From positions 1 through 38,204 of IMG/VR virus record IMGVR_UViG_3300020118_000445: a stretch of DNA of 38,204 nucleotides; one strand, written 5' to 3'. This stretch comes from a virus. Of this stretch, positions 1-8,963 are shown piece after piece; position 1 is the first letter of the stretch; the number at the start of each line of letters is the position of its first letter. The notes under the pieces were generated by a model. That model did no database searches. It was not told where the DNA came from and was given only the letters and a program-made list of their open reading frames with translations. The translations under genes were made by a program, and so were the position numbers.

Positions 1-127
1 TACAAAGAAGCCAATCGTCAAGAGACCTTAATGCTTCGTGAGAAGCTCGATCAAGCCGTAGTTCCCATCATGAAATTTGATTACTATAAATACAAGCGTG
101 AGCAGTACTCTGCTTTGATTGATCCTA
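1..127. repeat. Terminal direct repeat, left copy (circularisation overlap)
   Basis: These 127 bases are identical to 38078-38204. The overlap joins the chaperone frame across the two ends without a break, so it marks a circular assembly. A length of exactly 127 is a common assembler k-mer size, so it is more likely an assembly overlap than a biological terminal repeat. Confidence 0.9.
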
Positions 128-249
128 AAATAAAAAATCTACCGCCTTCAGCTCCAGGCCCGGCCTTGGACGCTGGAAGCAAAGAAGCTAAAGTAGCCGT
201 GATGAGTGTATTTGCCGCCATGAAAAGGAATTTAGGATATGGCGGATGA
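1..249 (+). CDS. Tail assembly chaperone frameshift extension (GT-like), 3' part
   Basis: This is the C-terminal part of the longer tail assembly chaperone. The frame is open from base 1 and, because bases 1-127 repeat at 38078-38204, it continues from the end of the window. There it follows a -1 frameshift at the A-run near 37957-37967. Together the parts give a product of about 258 residues, close to the gpGT-type proteins of lambda-like phages. Such proteins load onto the tape measure and recruit tail tube subunits but are absent from the virion. The stop overlaps the tape measure start by 11 bases, the usual order. An ATG at 31 could give a 72-residue protein, but the open upstream frame and the gene order favour the fusion. 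Confidence 0.8.
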   Translation, partial: YKEANRQETLMLREKLDQAVVPIMKFDYYKYKREQYSALIDPKIKNLPPSAPGPALDAGSKEAKVAVMSVFAAMKRNLGYGG

Positions 250-2338
250 CAATAAATTACAGTTTATTCTTGATTTAGATATTAAAGAATTCACTGAAAA
301 GATACTTCATGCCAAAGGTTCCATCCAGGAAATAGGTTCTAAAGAGAATCTCACCGAGCTTTTAGAGGGGTTGACGAGTGTTGGCATTGGATTGGCTGCA
401 GCGGGAGTGGCTGCGTTTGCCTTCAAAGAAGCCATCGATCTCACATTAGAAGCTGAACAGATTCAAAAGGTAAATACTCAATTCGAACTTCTCACGAAAA
501 ATGCTGGGATCAGTTCAGAAGAGTTGAAAACAGGTTTAGAAGAAGCCTCCAAAGGACTCATCGATAACACTGAGCTTTTGAAAATTGCCAATCAAAGCAT
601 CGTGACAATGGGTGGAAGCGCTAAACGTTTACCTGAGATCATGGAGCTTGCTCGAAAAGCTACATCTGTATTCGGCGGGGATTTAAAGTCTAATTTCGAA
701 AATATCTCTCAAGCCATTTCTGTAGGCAATACTCGAATGCTGAAACATTACGGGATTGTCGTAGATTCTGAAAAGGCTACTAAACAATACGCAAAATCAA
801 TTGGGATTGCTTCTAATGAATTATCTGAATCTGGCAAGCGTCAAGCAATTTTGAATGAAGTTTTATTGAATGGTAAAAAGAATTTTAAAGATATGGGCGA
901 TGGGATTGGAACGGCAACAAATTCCATACAGCTCATGAAAACTGCTTGGGCAGAAATAAAAGAAATTGTTATTTTAGCATTAGAAAAAGTAATCGGACCA
1001 TTAATCCGATCTTTTTTGGGATATCTAAAAGATGCAGTAGTCGCAACAAAAGATTTTCTTAAATCATGGTCAGGAGATGAACATAAAAACACTTTGGATT
1101 CTATCTCTAAGATAGAAGATAAATTAAAAAATCTTAGAATTGAATTGTCAAAAGCTCAAGAAATACAAAAAAATCAAAAATTTGATATTTTTGGAGGTAC
1201 GGCGTCAAGAATTCAAAACGTCACTGCTGAGATCAAAAAATATGAAGCTGAGTTAAGTAAACTCAAAGCTAAAAACAGTGAAATTGAGGCATCTGAAAAA
1301 TCATTAGCTGATGAACGTGAAGCTAATGCGAAGAAATTTTCTCCAGAAAAAGATGCCGTCAATTTAATAAAAAAACTAGAAAATGAAAAAAAATATCAAG
1401 GTGAAGTTCTTAAGCTTGAGAAAGAACTCTTTGACGCCGAGAGCTTGAATATCGATTCGATTTCAAAAACAGATGCCATGGCATCTCAGTTAAGAACTCA
1501 GATCGAAAAAGAAAACGCTCAAAAAATACTTCAAATCAGAAACAATGAGAGCCTGAATGATCGGCAGAAAAATGCTCTCATTTTACAGCAAAACAAAGTT
1601 CTTCAGGCTCAATTGCAATCGCTGGAAACAAAAACATTCCAATTGAGGACTAAGCTGATCCAGAATTATGCCAATTACAATCAGCAGGAATTTAAAGCGA
1701 TCATCCGTGGATTCCAATCGGTAGCTGAGCAAGCCAAGCAAGAATTTTTCAATATGTCCAAATGGGGACAAGACGCAGCCCATGCGATGCAAAACCATTT
1801 TACAAATGCTTTTGAACAAATGGGCGCGGCCATGCATAAGAGTGGGTTGTCTGCAAAAAGTGCAGCGGCTCTCATCAAGGCTGCTTTCTTAAATTCCTTG
1901 GCAGATATTGCGATTCAAAAAGGTTCGGCTTTAATGCTCATGGGCGTGGGCGATCTCAATCCAGTCGAAGTGGGAGCGGGTGTAGGATTGATTGCATTGG
2001 GAGGCTATCTCAAATCAGTGGCCTCTGATTTGACCGCAGAAGCATCCAGTTCGTCCACTCCGACCGTTTCAACGGGTGGAGGGGGTGGGGCATCCATTAG
2101 TGCAGGAGGTCCATCAGCGACCGTTTCACAAGGCGGCGATGGGGGAGGCGGTGGAGGGGGTGCAGGAGAAGCGATGCCTGGAATGGCAGCTCAACAACAA
2201 GCACGTCCACAGCGATCGGTTCATATCAACATTCAAGGGCATTATCTCGATACGCCTGGGTCAAGACGGGCTCTCATGGAAATGATGAGGCAAGAAACAG
2301 ATGCCACAGATTTCACTTACAATAAGATTGGAGCGTAA
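239..2338 (+). CDS. Tail tape measure protein
   Basis: The protein has 699 residues. It sits directly after the chaperone pair and before the tail-tip genes, the invariant tape-measure position. It has a hydrophobic segment around residues 46-63 and an amphipathic region with tape-measure-like text to about 230. A second hydrophobic stretch follows near 240-265, then a long charged, coiled-coil-rich section to about 480. Another apolar glycine-rich stretch lies near 565-600 and a Gly/Ser-rich linker near 610-650. Tape measures set tail length at roughly 0.15 nm per residue (family knowledge), which would predict a tail near 100 nm. It is short for the family but complete. The start overlaps the upstream stop by 11 bases. 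Confidence 0.92.
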   Translation: MADDNKLQFILDLDIKEFTEKILHAKGSIQEIGSKENLTELLEGLTSVGIGLAAAGVAAFAFKEAIDLTLEAEQIQKVNTQFELLTKNAGISSEELKTGLEEASKGLIDNTELLKIANQSIVTMGGSAKRLPEIMELARKATSVFGGDLKSNFENISQAISVGNTRMLKHYGIVVDSEKATKQYAKSIGIASNELSESGKRQAILNEVLLNGKKNFKDMGDGIGTATNSIQLMKTAWAEIKEIVILALEKVIGPLIRSFLGYLKDAVVATKDFLKSWSGDEHKNTLDSISKIEDKLKNLRIELSKAQEIQKNQKFDIFGGTASRIQNVTAEIKKYEAELSKLKAKNSEIEASEKSLADEREANAKKFSPEKDAVNLIKKLENEKKYQGEVLKLEKELFDAESLNIDSISKTDAMASQLRTQIEKENAQKILQIRNNESLNDRQKNALILQQNKVLQAQLQSLETKTFQLRTKLIQNYANYNQQEFKAIIRGFQSVAEQAKQEFFNMSKWGQDAAHAMQNHFTNAFEQMGAAMHKSGLSAKSAAALIKAAFLNSLADIAIQKGSALMLMGVGDLNPVEVGAGVGLIALGGYLKSVASDLTAEASSSSTPTVSTGGGGGASISAGGPSATVSQGGDGGGGGGGAGEAMPGMAAQQQARPQRSVHINIQGHYLDTPGSRRALMEMMRQETDATDFTYNKIGA

Positions 2339-3124
2339 ATGGCACTCAGCTCAAGATCACTCATCGTTTATGGATTAGAAGTGACGACTCTCAATCGAAA
2401 CATCAATTTCAAAGCAGTCCTAGCCGGTCCCACATTGACTGCCATTGTCGATGTGGGATTTTACTCCCCTGCTGGATTAGCCAAAGCAGTGGGTGATGCA
2501 TTGATCATTGCGGATCCAGCGAATACCTATACCGTAAGTGTGGATCGAACCATCTTAGGTGGATTGGAAAATCGATTCACGATTTCTACTTCCGGAAGTT
2601 TTTTAAGCCTTCTCTTTGGAACAGGTCCTGATCAACCCACTGAGATTTGGAGTTTGATTGGATTCAATCCCGTCGATTACACTGGTTTGACGGTTTACAC
2701 CGGAAGTCAAACCGTGGGTACCGCACTCATTCCAGAACAGATTGCTTACAACTATTTGGACGATGAAAATCAATCCAAGGTTTTTGGCGCAGTGAATGTG
2801 AGTGCGGCGGGTTTGAAAGAGGCCGTCACTTTTAACATTCAGAATTTTATCGATTTACAGTTTAAATATGAACGCAAAATCAATATCCCAAATTGGAAGC
2901 TTTTTTTCACTTGGGCCATTCAGCAACGTCCATTTGATTTTACACGGGAAATCACAAGTCCTACTGTTTTCAAGCAGGTGACTTTGGAAAGTACCCCAAT
3001 GGATAATAAGGGTTTAGGATGGAAAATGGTTGAGATGTTGCCAAATTATCCCAATCATTATGAAACGGGCGCATTAAAATTCAGAGTTATTGAAGACGAC
3101 GCATTCTTTATTGCGCCGACTTAG
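2339..3124 (+). CDS. Putative tail protein (distal-tail position)
   Basis: The protein has 261 residues and begins at the base after the tape measure stop. It is beta-rich, with many Thr, Gly and aromatic residues and no signal peptide or transmembrane segment. I do not recognise the family. In siphoviruses the first gene after the tape measure usually encodes the distal tail or tail-tip adaptor protein, and size and composition are compatible with that. The role therefore rests on position rather than on motifs. The next gene starts nine bases later behind a GGGGGAA Shine-Dalgarno-like run. Confidence 0.55.
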   Translation: MALSSRSLIVYGLEVTTLNRNINFKAVLAGPTLTAIVDVGFYSPAGLAKAVGDALIIADPANTYTVSVDRTILGGLENRFTISTSGSFLSLLFGTGPDQPTEIWSLIGFNPVDYTGLTVYTGSQTVGTALIPEQIAYNYLDDENQSKVFGAVNVSAAGLKEAVTFNIQNFIDLQFKYERKINIPNWKLFFTWAIQQRPFDFTREITSPTVFKQVTLESTPMDNKGLGWKMVEMLPNYPNHYETGALKFRVIEDDAFFIAPT

Positions 3125-3133
3125 GGGGAATCA

Positions 3134-4141
3134 ATGGGCGTTTTAGATGGCCAACCAGTCAGTGCAGCGATCACGAATCCAGCGTTCATCAATAAGAACG
3201 TGGATGATACCATGCCCAATAAATTGGGATTCACGCGTCCTCTTTCAGGCCCTTCGATTCCCGATATTCAAGCCGCAGTCAACAAACTCTATACGACAAC
3301 GGGGGCTTCTGAATCAACTACCGGAACCAATTACAATGCGACTCCATCGACGATCGTCAATGGAACCTCTCATGAAACGGCTTTGACGGCTTTAGCGGAT
3401 AAGTTTGATCCCGCGACGGGTCATATGCATACGGGCGCTCCTGGAGATGGACCTCAAATTCATGGTTCAGATATCATCGGAGTCGTAGTTAGCATTCAAG
3501 CAGGAACTGCTGGGATCACGGAGCAAGGAGACATTACTTTAGTCGCAGGGGCTGGGATTTCAATTTCTGGATCTGGGACAGATATCACGATTTCAACTCT
3601 GGCTGCGACAGGTGGAGTGGATTCGATCCAAGCAGGGACTGGCGGAACTCCTGTCACAGGAGCCATCACTCTCATTGCCGGAACCAATATTTCCATCACT
3701 CAAAGTGGATCCCAGTTTACGATTGCAGCGAGTGCGGGGAGCGGAAGCGGCGAGCCCATTGCAACGGGTATCTACCCTTTTGTGGTGGGAACTTCTGCGC
3801 AAGTATCTGCTGGGCAAGCAGGATATACTACTTTTGCAGCGGCTCAAACAGCTGCAAGTGACGGCGATCGAATCACTTATTTGCGCGGGACATTCACTGA
3901 AAACATTTCAGTGTCCAAGGTGCTTAGGATTGACGGGCTAGGTCATGGAAGTATTTTGAATGGAACCGTGACTTTCACGAACACTTCATCGTTTAGTGAG
4001 TTGACCGACGTAAAAATCACCGACAATGTGACTTTGAATTCGGGAGCCAATGGAATTTTTGTGAATAATGTCTGGCTTGCCACAGGCAAAACGTTTATCG
4101 ATAATGGAACAGGAAATCTACTCGAAGCGATTGTAGAATAG
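3134..4141 (+). CDS. Tail fibre-like protein with beta-repeat C-terminus
   Basis: The protein has 335 residues. The central part has repeated fibre-type units of the form SIQAG-T-G-ITL-AG-ISI. There are two clear copies, near residues 116-155 and 160-197, as in trimeric phage fibre shafts. The C-terminal 120 residues show short periodic turns rich in Gly, Asn and Thr (for example DGLGHGS, ILNGTVTF, NGIFVNNVW) that suggest a right-handed beta-helix like those of pectate-lyase-type spikes. It is probably a tail-tip or side fibre that contacts the host surface. No chaperone or enzymatic residues are recognisable. It is followed 11 bases later by another small tail gene with a GGAG ribosome site. 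Confidence 0.6.
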   Translation: MGVLDGQPVSAAITNPAFINKNVDDTMPNKLGFTRPLSGPSIPDIQAAVNKLYTTTGASESTTGTNYNATPSTIVNGTSHETALTALADKFDPATGHMHTGAPGDGPQIHGSDIIGVVVSIQAGTAGITEQGDITLVAGAGISISGSGTDITISTLAATGGVDSIQAGTGGTPVTGAITLIAGTNISITQSGSQFTIAASAGSGSGEPIATGIYPFVVGTSAQVSAGQAGYTTFAAAQTAASDGDRITYLRGTFTENISVSKVLRIDGLGHGSILNGTVTFTNTSSFSELTDVKITDNVTLNSGANGIFVNNVWLATGKTFIDNGTGNLLEAIVE

Positions 4142-4152
4142 GAGATTGGATT

Positions 4153-4599
4153 ATGTCGACAAAACCCATTGGAACTCTTGGAACCATACCCACGATCACT
4201 ATTGGAGGGAGAGTTTTTGTTGATTTAGACAACCTGATTATTCTTTATTACTATGTGCCCACTGCTGGGAATTTTACGACAGGTAGAGCAGCTGGAACAT
4301 CGTCGGGTTATCAAGTCTCTGGAACTTTGACCACACTCTCTGTCACTGCGGTTCCCAATAGTCCAACGAGTGCTCTTCAAGGAATCATTCTTTATGGAGA
4401 CAACGATGTCGGTTTGAATACTTCTGCTCCCACAAATCCAAAATACATCGATAGCAATTTTGGCTTGAAAGTAGTTATCGCTTCTGGCACCACCACTAAT
4501 TCTGTGCCATTTTCTTTTGCGACTCCAAACACTAAATATCCAGCCATGTCTGCTGCCAATGATGGAGGCAGCTTCATGAGTTACAGTTATTTATCTTAA
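4153..4599 (+). CDS. Small tail-region structural protein, unknown family
   Basis: The protein has 148 residues, is neutral and beta-rich, and is dominated by Thr, Gly, Ser and Asn. It starts behind an AGGAG site ten bases upstream. It has no membrane segment and no motif I can assign. The composition, and its place between a fibre-like gene and the hub gene, suggest a virion component such as a fibre accessory or decoration domain. The assignment is by context only. Confidence 0.5.
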   Translation: MSTKPIGTLGTIPTITIGGRVFVDLDNLIILYYYVPTAGNFTTGRAAGTSSGYQVSGTLTTLSVTAVPNSPTSALQGIILYGDNDVGLNTSAPTNPKYIDSNFGLKVVIASGTTTNSVPFSFATPNTKYPAMSAANDGGSFMSYSYLS

Positions 4600-4601
4600 A
4601 T

Positions 4602-4895
4602 ATGAATAACAAAATTCCAACTCTCAAAAGATGGGTTCAATTCCATAATGTTTTAGCGGGATATGCTCATCATTGCCCTGGAATTGCTGAAGGTCAAAGA
4701 GTGATCACTGGACATGTGCATGAGATTGATCGAACTCTTTGGATTGCAAAATGCACTGGAAATGAAATTTGGAAACTCGATCAACCTGGCACGATTGCTG
4801 AACACAATATCCCACAAAAATCAGGGATCAATTTCAGGCAAATTTTTGAAAGTAGTTTAGATAAAATTTCAGACATTAAGAGACAATGGAAATAA
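4602..4895 (+). CDS. Conserved-looking small protein in tail operon
   Basis: The protein has 97 residues and starts three bases after the previous stop. It is mixed alpha/beta, with His and Cys spread through it (HH near residue 23, H38 and H40, C51). The charged tail near residues 80-97 is probably helical. I do not recognise the family. It lies tightly between two tail genes and ends four bases before the hub gene, so it is co-translated with tail-tip components. It could be a tail-tip chaperone or a minor virion protein, and nothing in the sequence decides between them. Confidence 0.45.
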   Translation: MNNKIPTLKRWVQFHNVLAGYAHHCPGIAEGQRVITGHVHEIDRTLWIAKCTGNEIWKLDQPGTIAEHNIPQKSGINFRQIFESSLDKISDIKRQWK

Positions 4896-4898
4896 TGA

Positions 4899-7424
4899 AT
4901 GCCAACATTCGGAAATTATCCAGATAAATACCTTCTTTACAATCAGCAGAAGTCTAAAAACTTAGCGCTGGTTTTTCAGATTGAAGGCATTGATCAACTT
5001 TTCGGTGTTTCAAGAACCTATACGGTGATTCGGTATGGGGATCCTGGATTGTTTTATGGTTTACCTGATCTTGTGTATGGAGGCCTTAGGCTAGTGGGGG
5101 GGGCACATGGAGCAGGTGGGGTCAAGCCTTACATCATTTTTGATCAAGGCTTGACCATTTCTCAAAGAATTGAACCTGAGCAGGGGAAAGGAAACGTAGG
5201 TGCCATTCAAATCTCGATGATCGATAAGAATGGCGAGATTTCAAAATTGATTGCTCCCGGCATCACCGTGGATGAAGTCCTGCTCAATCGACAAGTCACA
5301 TTGTATTTGGGATATCGACAATCCTCATTCCCGGAAGATTATTTGATCATTTATCGAGGATATATTACGAGTTTGGATTGCCCTCCGGGCGCGGTTGTTT
5401 TTCAGATCTCTGATTCGACAACTCGCACCCGACAAGCCATTTGTGATGTCCCCACCACAAAAACGACAGATATTGTGGATGCCTCCACTGGGGATATTCC
5501 AGTTTTGACTACGGCTTCCCTGTATAAGCAAATCATCGGTCCTGATGGAACCTATGATCCCATTGTGGCTACTTTCATCAAAGTCGAAGATGAAATCATG
5601 CAATATGGAGCGACTGGGATCATCAATGGCACAGATATTTTAGTGACGCGCGGTAGTTATGGCACGACTCCAGCTAGTCACGCTGCCGATTCGGATGTCA
5701 GTAATTCTATCGAATTGGGTCATAATGTGGAAGGCGAAAATTTTGTCACATTGGCTCTGAAGCTTCTTTTGTCTGGATGGGCTGGCCCTTGTGAGCAGAA
5801 TGTTGAAGTTTTGTCTTTTGTCTGGACTTACAATTTAGATTTAGGATTTGTGAATAATGTTTTTGTTTTGAAAACCCAAGATGCCAAACGTGACTTGGGA
5901 TTGACGGTTGGAGATTATTTCACGATCAGTGGATCTTCTCATCCTTCCAATAATGTGAGTGGTAAAATCACTCAGATTTCTATTTTAAATAGCTTCAATC
6001 GCCTGATCTACACTGACAAAACATTCACTTTAGAAAACCCCTCCAGTGCCGTGGTCGCCTTTCGATCGAAATACGATACTCTTCCCGTCACTGCGGGTGC
6101 GAAATGTCGCATGCGTGATGTGGATGTGGAGGGAATGGAAAACATCCGATCGAATTATTTCGATGCAGGCATTTTCAATGTGAGATTGTATTTGGATGCC
6201 GCAGTTTTCGCTAAAGACGTGATTGATACTGAGCTGATGCTACCCATGGGTTCTTATGGCATCAGTCGTTATGGACGAATTTCCATGTCTGTGGCGAAAC
6301 CTCCTTTGCCTGGAATCGGGAAATTGGTTCAATTGGATTGGACGAACGTTTTAGATCCAGACAAAATTCATGTGACTCGAGCCACGAACTCAAGGAATTT
6401 TTTCAATCAAGTGAGCTATGAGTACGACTTCAATCCAGTCGACGGAACTTTTGGAACTATCCAATATTTCTTAGATACTGATTCAGCGACTCTTTTCAAT
6501 CAAACCGCAACGCTTCCCATTACCACGAAAGCCATTCACACCGATTTGGGTGGAGCAGATGTCGCTCAAATTCGAGGAGGACAACTTCTTAATCGCTATA
6601 AAAAAGTCGCAGTGATGATTGAACTCACCGTCAATTGGAGCGTGGGCTCTCTCATTGAACTTTCCGATATCGTGCTTTTAGTGGATGAGGGAAAGCTCAA
6701 GATCATGAATTTTGAGACGGGTCAGAGAAATTTAAGATCTCAACTTTTTGAAGTAGTGGATCGTGAACTCAATATTGGGCAAGGAACGGCGAAACTCAAG
6801 CTTCTCAGTGGGGTAGGTTTCAGCTTCTATTCCAGGTTTGGATTGTATTCCCCTTCGTCCAAAATCGCAGCAGGCTCGACTTCCACTCGATTGAAATTGA
6901 AGCCTAGCTTTGGGCAAACCGATGTTTTCAGTGAAATCCAAAAGTGGACTCAATTCTTTGGATATAAAATTCAAGTGCATGATTACGCCTATACCGTGAA
7001 TGAGAAAGTGACGATGGTGAGTGTGGATCCTGCTGATTCCACCGCTCTTCTAGTGGATCCACCGCTTTCCTTTACGCCTCCTGAGGATTACATCATTGAT
7101 ATTGATACTTACAATGTGAATCCAGATGAGGAGAGTAAATACAAAACTTTGTATGAGTATTTCACTCCCTCGATTCCAGTGACGAGTGGAGTATCGACGA
7201 CTCAATTTCATGTGTCTTTATCGGATGTTTCAAAATTGACTATTGGCAATACAGTGATTTTGAGAAACACCGATTACTCAGTGGTCAGTCCAGAGATTGC
7301 AATTTTGAGCATTGTAGGTACTCTGGTCACATTGGCAAGCGCGTTGACTTTTACTCCGGATTCTACCTATACGGTAGAGGGTATCGGATTCACAGATGGA
7401 ACCAGTTTTTATAGGTGGGGATGA
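4899..7424 (+). CDS. Large tail-tip / baseplate hub protein
   Basis: This 841-residue protein is the largest of the tail-tip cluster. The first 250 residues read like a tail-hub domain, with many beta strands and a segment resembling baseplate hub proteins (LTISQRIEPEQG near 87-99, TLYLGYRQSS near 133-142). The middle has further beta domains, and the C-terminal part (about 690-841) looks like fibronectin-like or adhesin modules. In siphoviruses the long protein after the distal tail genes forms the tail-tip hub and often carries receptor-binding domains, the lambda gpJ-like role. No peptidase or lysozyme motif is visible. The ATG at 4899 follows the previous TAA by three bases. Confidence 0.65.
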   Translation: MPTFGNYPDKYLLYNQQKSKNLALVFQIEGIDQLFGVSRTYTVIRYGDPGLFYGLPDLVYGGLRLVGGAHGAGGVKPYIIFDQGLTISQRIEPEQGKGNVGAIQISMIDKNGEISKLIAPGITVDEVLLNRQVTLYLGYRQSSFPEDYLIIYRGYITSLDCPPGAVVFQISDSTTRTRQAICDVPTTKTTDIVDASTGDIPVLTTASLYKQIIGPDGTYDPIVATFIKVEDEIMQYGATGIINGTDILVTRGSYGTTPASHAADSDVSNSIELGHNVEGENFVTLALKLLLSGWAGPCEQNVEVLSFVWTYNLDLGFVNNVFVLKTQDAKRDLGLTVGDYFTISGSSHPSNNVSGKITQISILNSFNRLIYTDKTFTLENPSSAVVAFRSKYDTLPVTAGAKCRMRDVDVEGMENIRSNYFDAGIFNVRLYLDAAVFAKDVIDTELMLPMGSYGISRYGRISMSVAKPPLPGIGKLVQLDWTNVLDPDKIHVTRATNSRNFFNQVSYEYDFNPVDGTFGTIQYFLDTDSATLFNQTATLPITTKAIHTDLGGADVAQIRGGQLLNRYKKVAVMIELTVNWSVGSLIELSDIVLLVDEGKLKIMNFETGQRNLRSQLFEVVDRELNIGQGTAKLKLLSGVGFSFYSRFGLYSPSSKIAAGSTSTRLKLKPSFGQTDVFSEIQKWTQFFGYKIQVHDYAYTVNEKVTMVSVDPADSTALLVDPPLSFTPPEDYIIDIDTYNVNPDEESKYKTLYEYFTPSIPVTSGVSTTQFHVSLSDVSKLTIGNTVILRNTDYSVVSPEIAILSIVGTLVTLASALTFTPDSTYTVEGIGFTDGTSFYRWG

Positions 7425-7427
7425 AAA

Positions 7428-8072
7428 ATGTCAGATATTGCACCCAGTGAAGTAAAAATTCAAGCCGAGAGTGTTCAGTTCAATCAACCCGCGAGTGAAG
7501 CTTCTCAGTTTGCTATTGGGGGTTTAGCAAACGCCTTACGAGAAATCATCATGCCGGTGGGATCGATCATTTATTCCATGCTGGATGAGACGACCTTTCA
7601 AGCTCAAAATACCGATCCCAGTCCTGCGCGCTGGATTCTAGCCGATGGGCGTGATGTGACGGGTTCTAAGTATGCTTCTTTGGTGGCTTCTACGGTGCCT
7701 GATTTACGAGGCGTTTTCCTTCGGGGAAAAAACTATGGCCGTAGTACGGGATCCGGGGATCCGAGTGGGGATTTACCCGTTGGGCATTATGAGGGTGACG
7801 TTTTCAAATCCCATAACCATGCGATCAATGATCCATCTCATACTCATATCGTCAACGATCCAGGTCACAGCCATTTGTACAATGGTGGGGGAAACCATGC
7901 GGGGATTGGACCGACGACTGCTGGAAACAATACTAATTTGGTTCCAACATCCATAGAAACAACGGGCGTGAATCTTCAAACCGCTTTGACGGGGATCACG
8001 ATTTTGAATACTGGGTCAGCAGAGACCGCTCCTCGAGCAGTGGTAGTGAATGCTTTTATTCGGATTAACTGA
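7428..8072 (+). CDS. Tail collar-domain fibre tip protein
   Basis: The protein has 214 residues. It carries the phage tail-collar signature: a PVGSI start near residue 43, ILADGRDVTG near 70-79 and PDLRGVFLRG at 91-100. Three His-x-His pairs follow, at about 129-131, 138-140 and 147-149. In T4-type short fibres, HxH motifs bind metal along the needle axis (family knowledge), and this protein has the same spacing style. The C-terminus resembles a fibre tip that ends in the membrane-distal knob. It lies immediately before the endolysin, whose ATG overlaps this stop by one base. It is probably the receptor-contacting fibre tip. Confidence 0.75.
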   Translation: MSDIAPSEVKIQAESVQFNQPASEASQFAIGGLANALREIIMPVGSIIYSMLDETTFQAQNTDPSPARWILADGRDVTGSKYASLVASTVPDLRGVFLRGKNYGRSTGSGDPSGDLPVGHYEGDVFKSHNHAINDPSHTHIVNDPGHSHLYNGGGNHAGIGPTTAGNNTNLVPTSIETTGVNLQTALTGITILNTGSAETAPRAVVVNAFIRIN

Positions 8073-8548
8073 TGAATACTGAATTTGATTCCACGATTCT
8101 CAAATACGAATCTGCCTATGGCGTGAATGCTCTTTGGGTCAAAGCATTGATTGCCCAAGAAAGCTCTTTTAATCCAAACGTCATTCGTTATGAGGCAGCT
8201 TACAGCTATCTCTGTAGCCCAACCAAATTCATCAACGCTCAAAATTCTTTAGATACTGAAATGAATGCCCAGAGGATCTCTTGGGGATTGGGTCAATTGA
8301 TGGGAGCGGTCGCTCGGGAATTGGGACATGTGGGATTCATGACCGAGCTTTTGAATCCAGAAATCAACATTGTGTTCATTTACAAAAAGCTTCAAATTTT
8401 AAAACAGACCTCCAATCAGCCCGAAGATGTCTTTTGCATGTACAATGGCGGGAAAGGTGCTTTTTTGAAGAAACTCAAGACGGGCTTTTATCCCAATGCC
8501 TACTACGTTTCGAGCTTGATGACTCATTTGAACAATACCGTGATTTAG
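8072..8548 (+). CDS. Endolysin: lytic transglycosylase (SLT)-like
   Basis: The protein has 158 residues and an SLT/goose-lysozyme-type fold signature. A catalytic-glutamate motif AQESSFNPN places E30 as the acid. SWGLGQLMG lies at residues 70-78 and YNGG at 124-127. Such enzymes cleave the MurNAc-GlcNAc bond of peptidoglycan. There is no signal peptide or transmembrane segment, so release should depend on a holin. It starts in a TGATG overlap with the collar-fibre gene and is followed by several small membrane-protein genes, which fits a lysis cassette. A virion-associated muralytic enzyme is less likely because of its short single-domain form. Confidence 0.8.
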   Translation: MNTEFDSTILKYESAYGVNALWVKALIAQESSFNPNVIRYEAAYSYLCSPTKFINAQNSLDTEMNAQRISWGLGQLMGAVARELGHVGFMTELLNPEINIVFIYKKLQILKQTSNQPEDVFCMYNGGKGAFLKKLKTGFYPNAYYVSSLMTHLNNTVI

Positions 8549-8576
8549 GTCACATTTTATACAGAGGTGCATAAAT

Positions 8577-8753
8577 ATGCAAAACTTACTATCGATCGTC
8601 CAATTCGTTGCAGCCAATTATCAAGCCTTGATCGCAGCTGCAGTGGGCATTTTAAGCGGCGTCATTGCTATTTGTTTGCTCATTCCAGGCGACCAACCTG
8701 AAAAATCTCTTCAAAAAGTGGTCGATATCCTGCAAAGCATTTCCAGGAAGTAA
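8577..8753 (+). CDS. Small single-membrane-span protein, holin candidate
   Basis: This is a 58-residue ORF. The ATG is preceded by AGAGGTG seven bases upstream. Residues 14-37 form one apolar membrane span and are followed by a short charged helix ending in Arg-Lys. It lies 28 bases after the endolysin and three bases before the next small gene. Position, size and topology fit a class III-like holin or an antiholin. No family motif is recognisable, so the role is inferred from context. Confidence 0.55.
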   Translation: MQNLLSIVQFVAANYQALIAAAVGILSGVIAICLLIPGDQPEKSLQKVVDILQSISRK

Positions 8754-8756
8754 TCG

Positions 8757-8963
8757 ATGCTATTAGCCTTCTTAAAAGCTGTGGCGGCAATCCCCGCGAT
8801 TTGGGATATGTTGAAAACGATTATGGGCAAAATCAGTGATGGAATAGCGACCATTGAAGAGAATCGTGCAAAAAAACAATTGAATGATGCGATTGATCAG
8901 GCTAAGCAAACCAAAGATACATCAGGCCTAGATAAAATGTTCAATCCAGATGGAGAGAAATGA
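8757..8963 (+). CDS. Small amphipathic protein of the lysis region
   Basis: The protein has 68 residues. An apolar N-terminal helix (about 2-23) is followed by a charged helix rich in Lys, Gln and Asp, with a hydrophilic tail. The start lies three bases after the preceding membrane-protein stop, and the stop overlaps the lipoprotein start by four bases, so it belongs to the same transcript. It could be a membrane-associated holin or antiholin partner. I cannot name a family. Confidence 0.5.
   Translation: MLLAFLKAVAAIPAIWDMLKTIMGKISDGIATIEENRAKKQLNDAIDQAKQTKDTSGLDKMFNPDGEK

Noticed and set aside
7428-8072. Diversity-generating retroelement target in the collar fibre
   Set aside because: No reverse transcriptase and no template repeat are visible in the genome, and the gene end shows no adenine-biased variable region.
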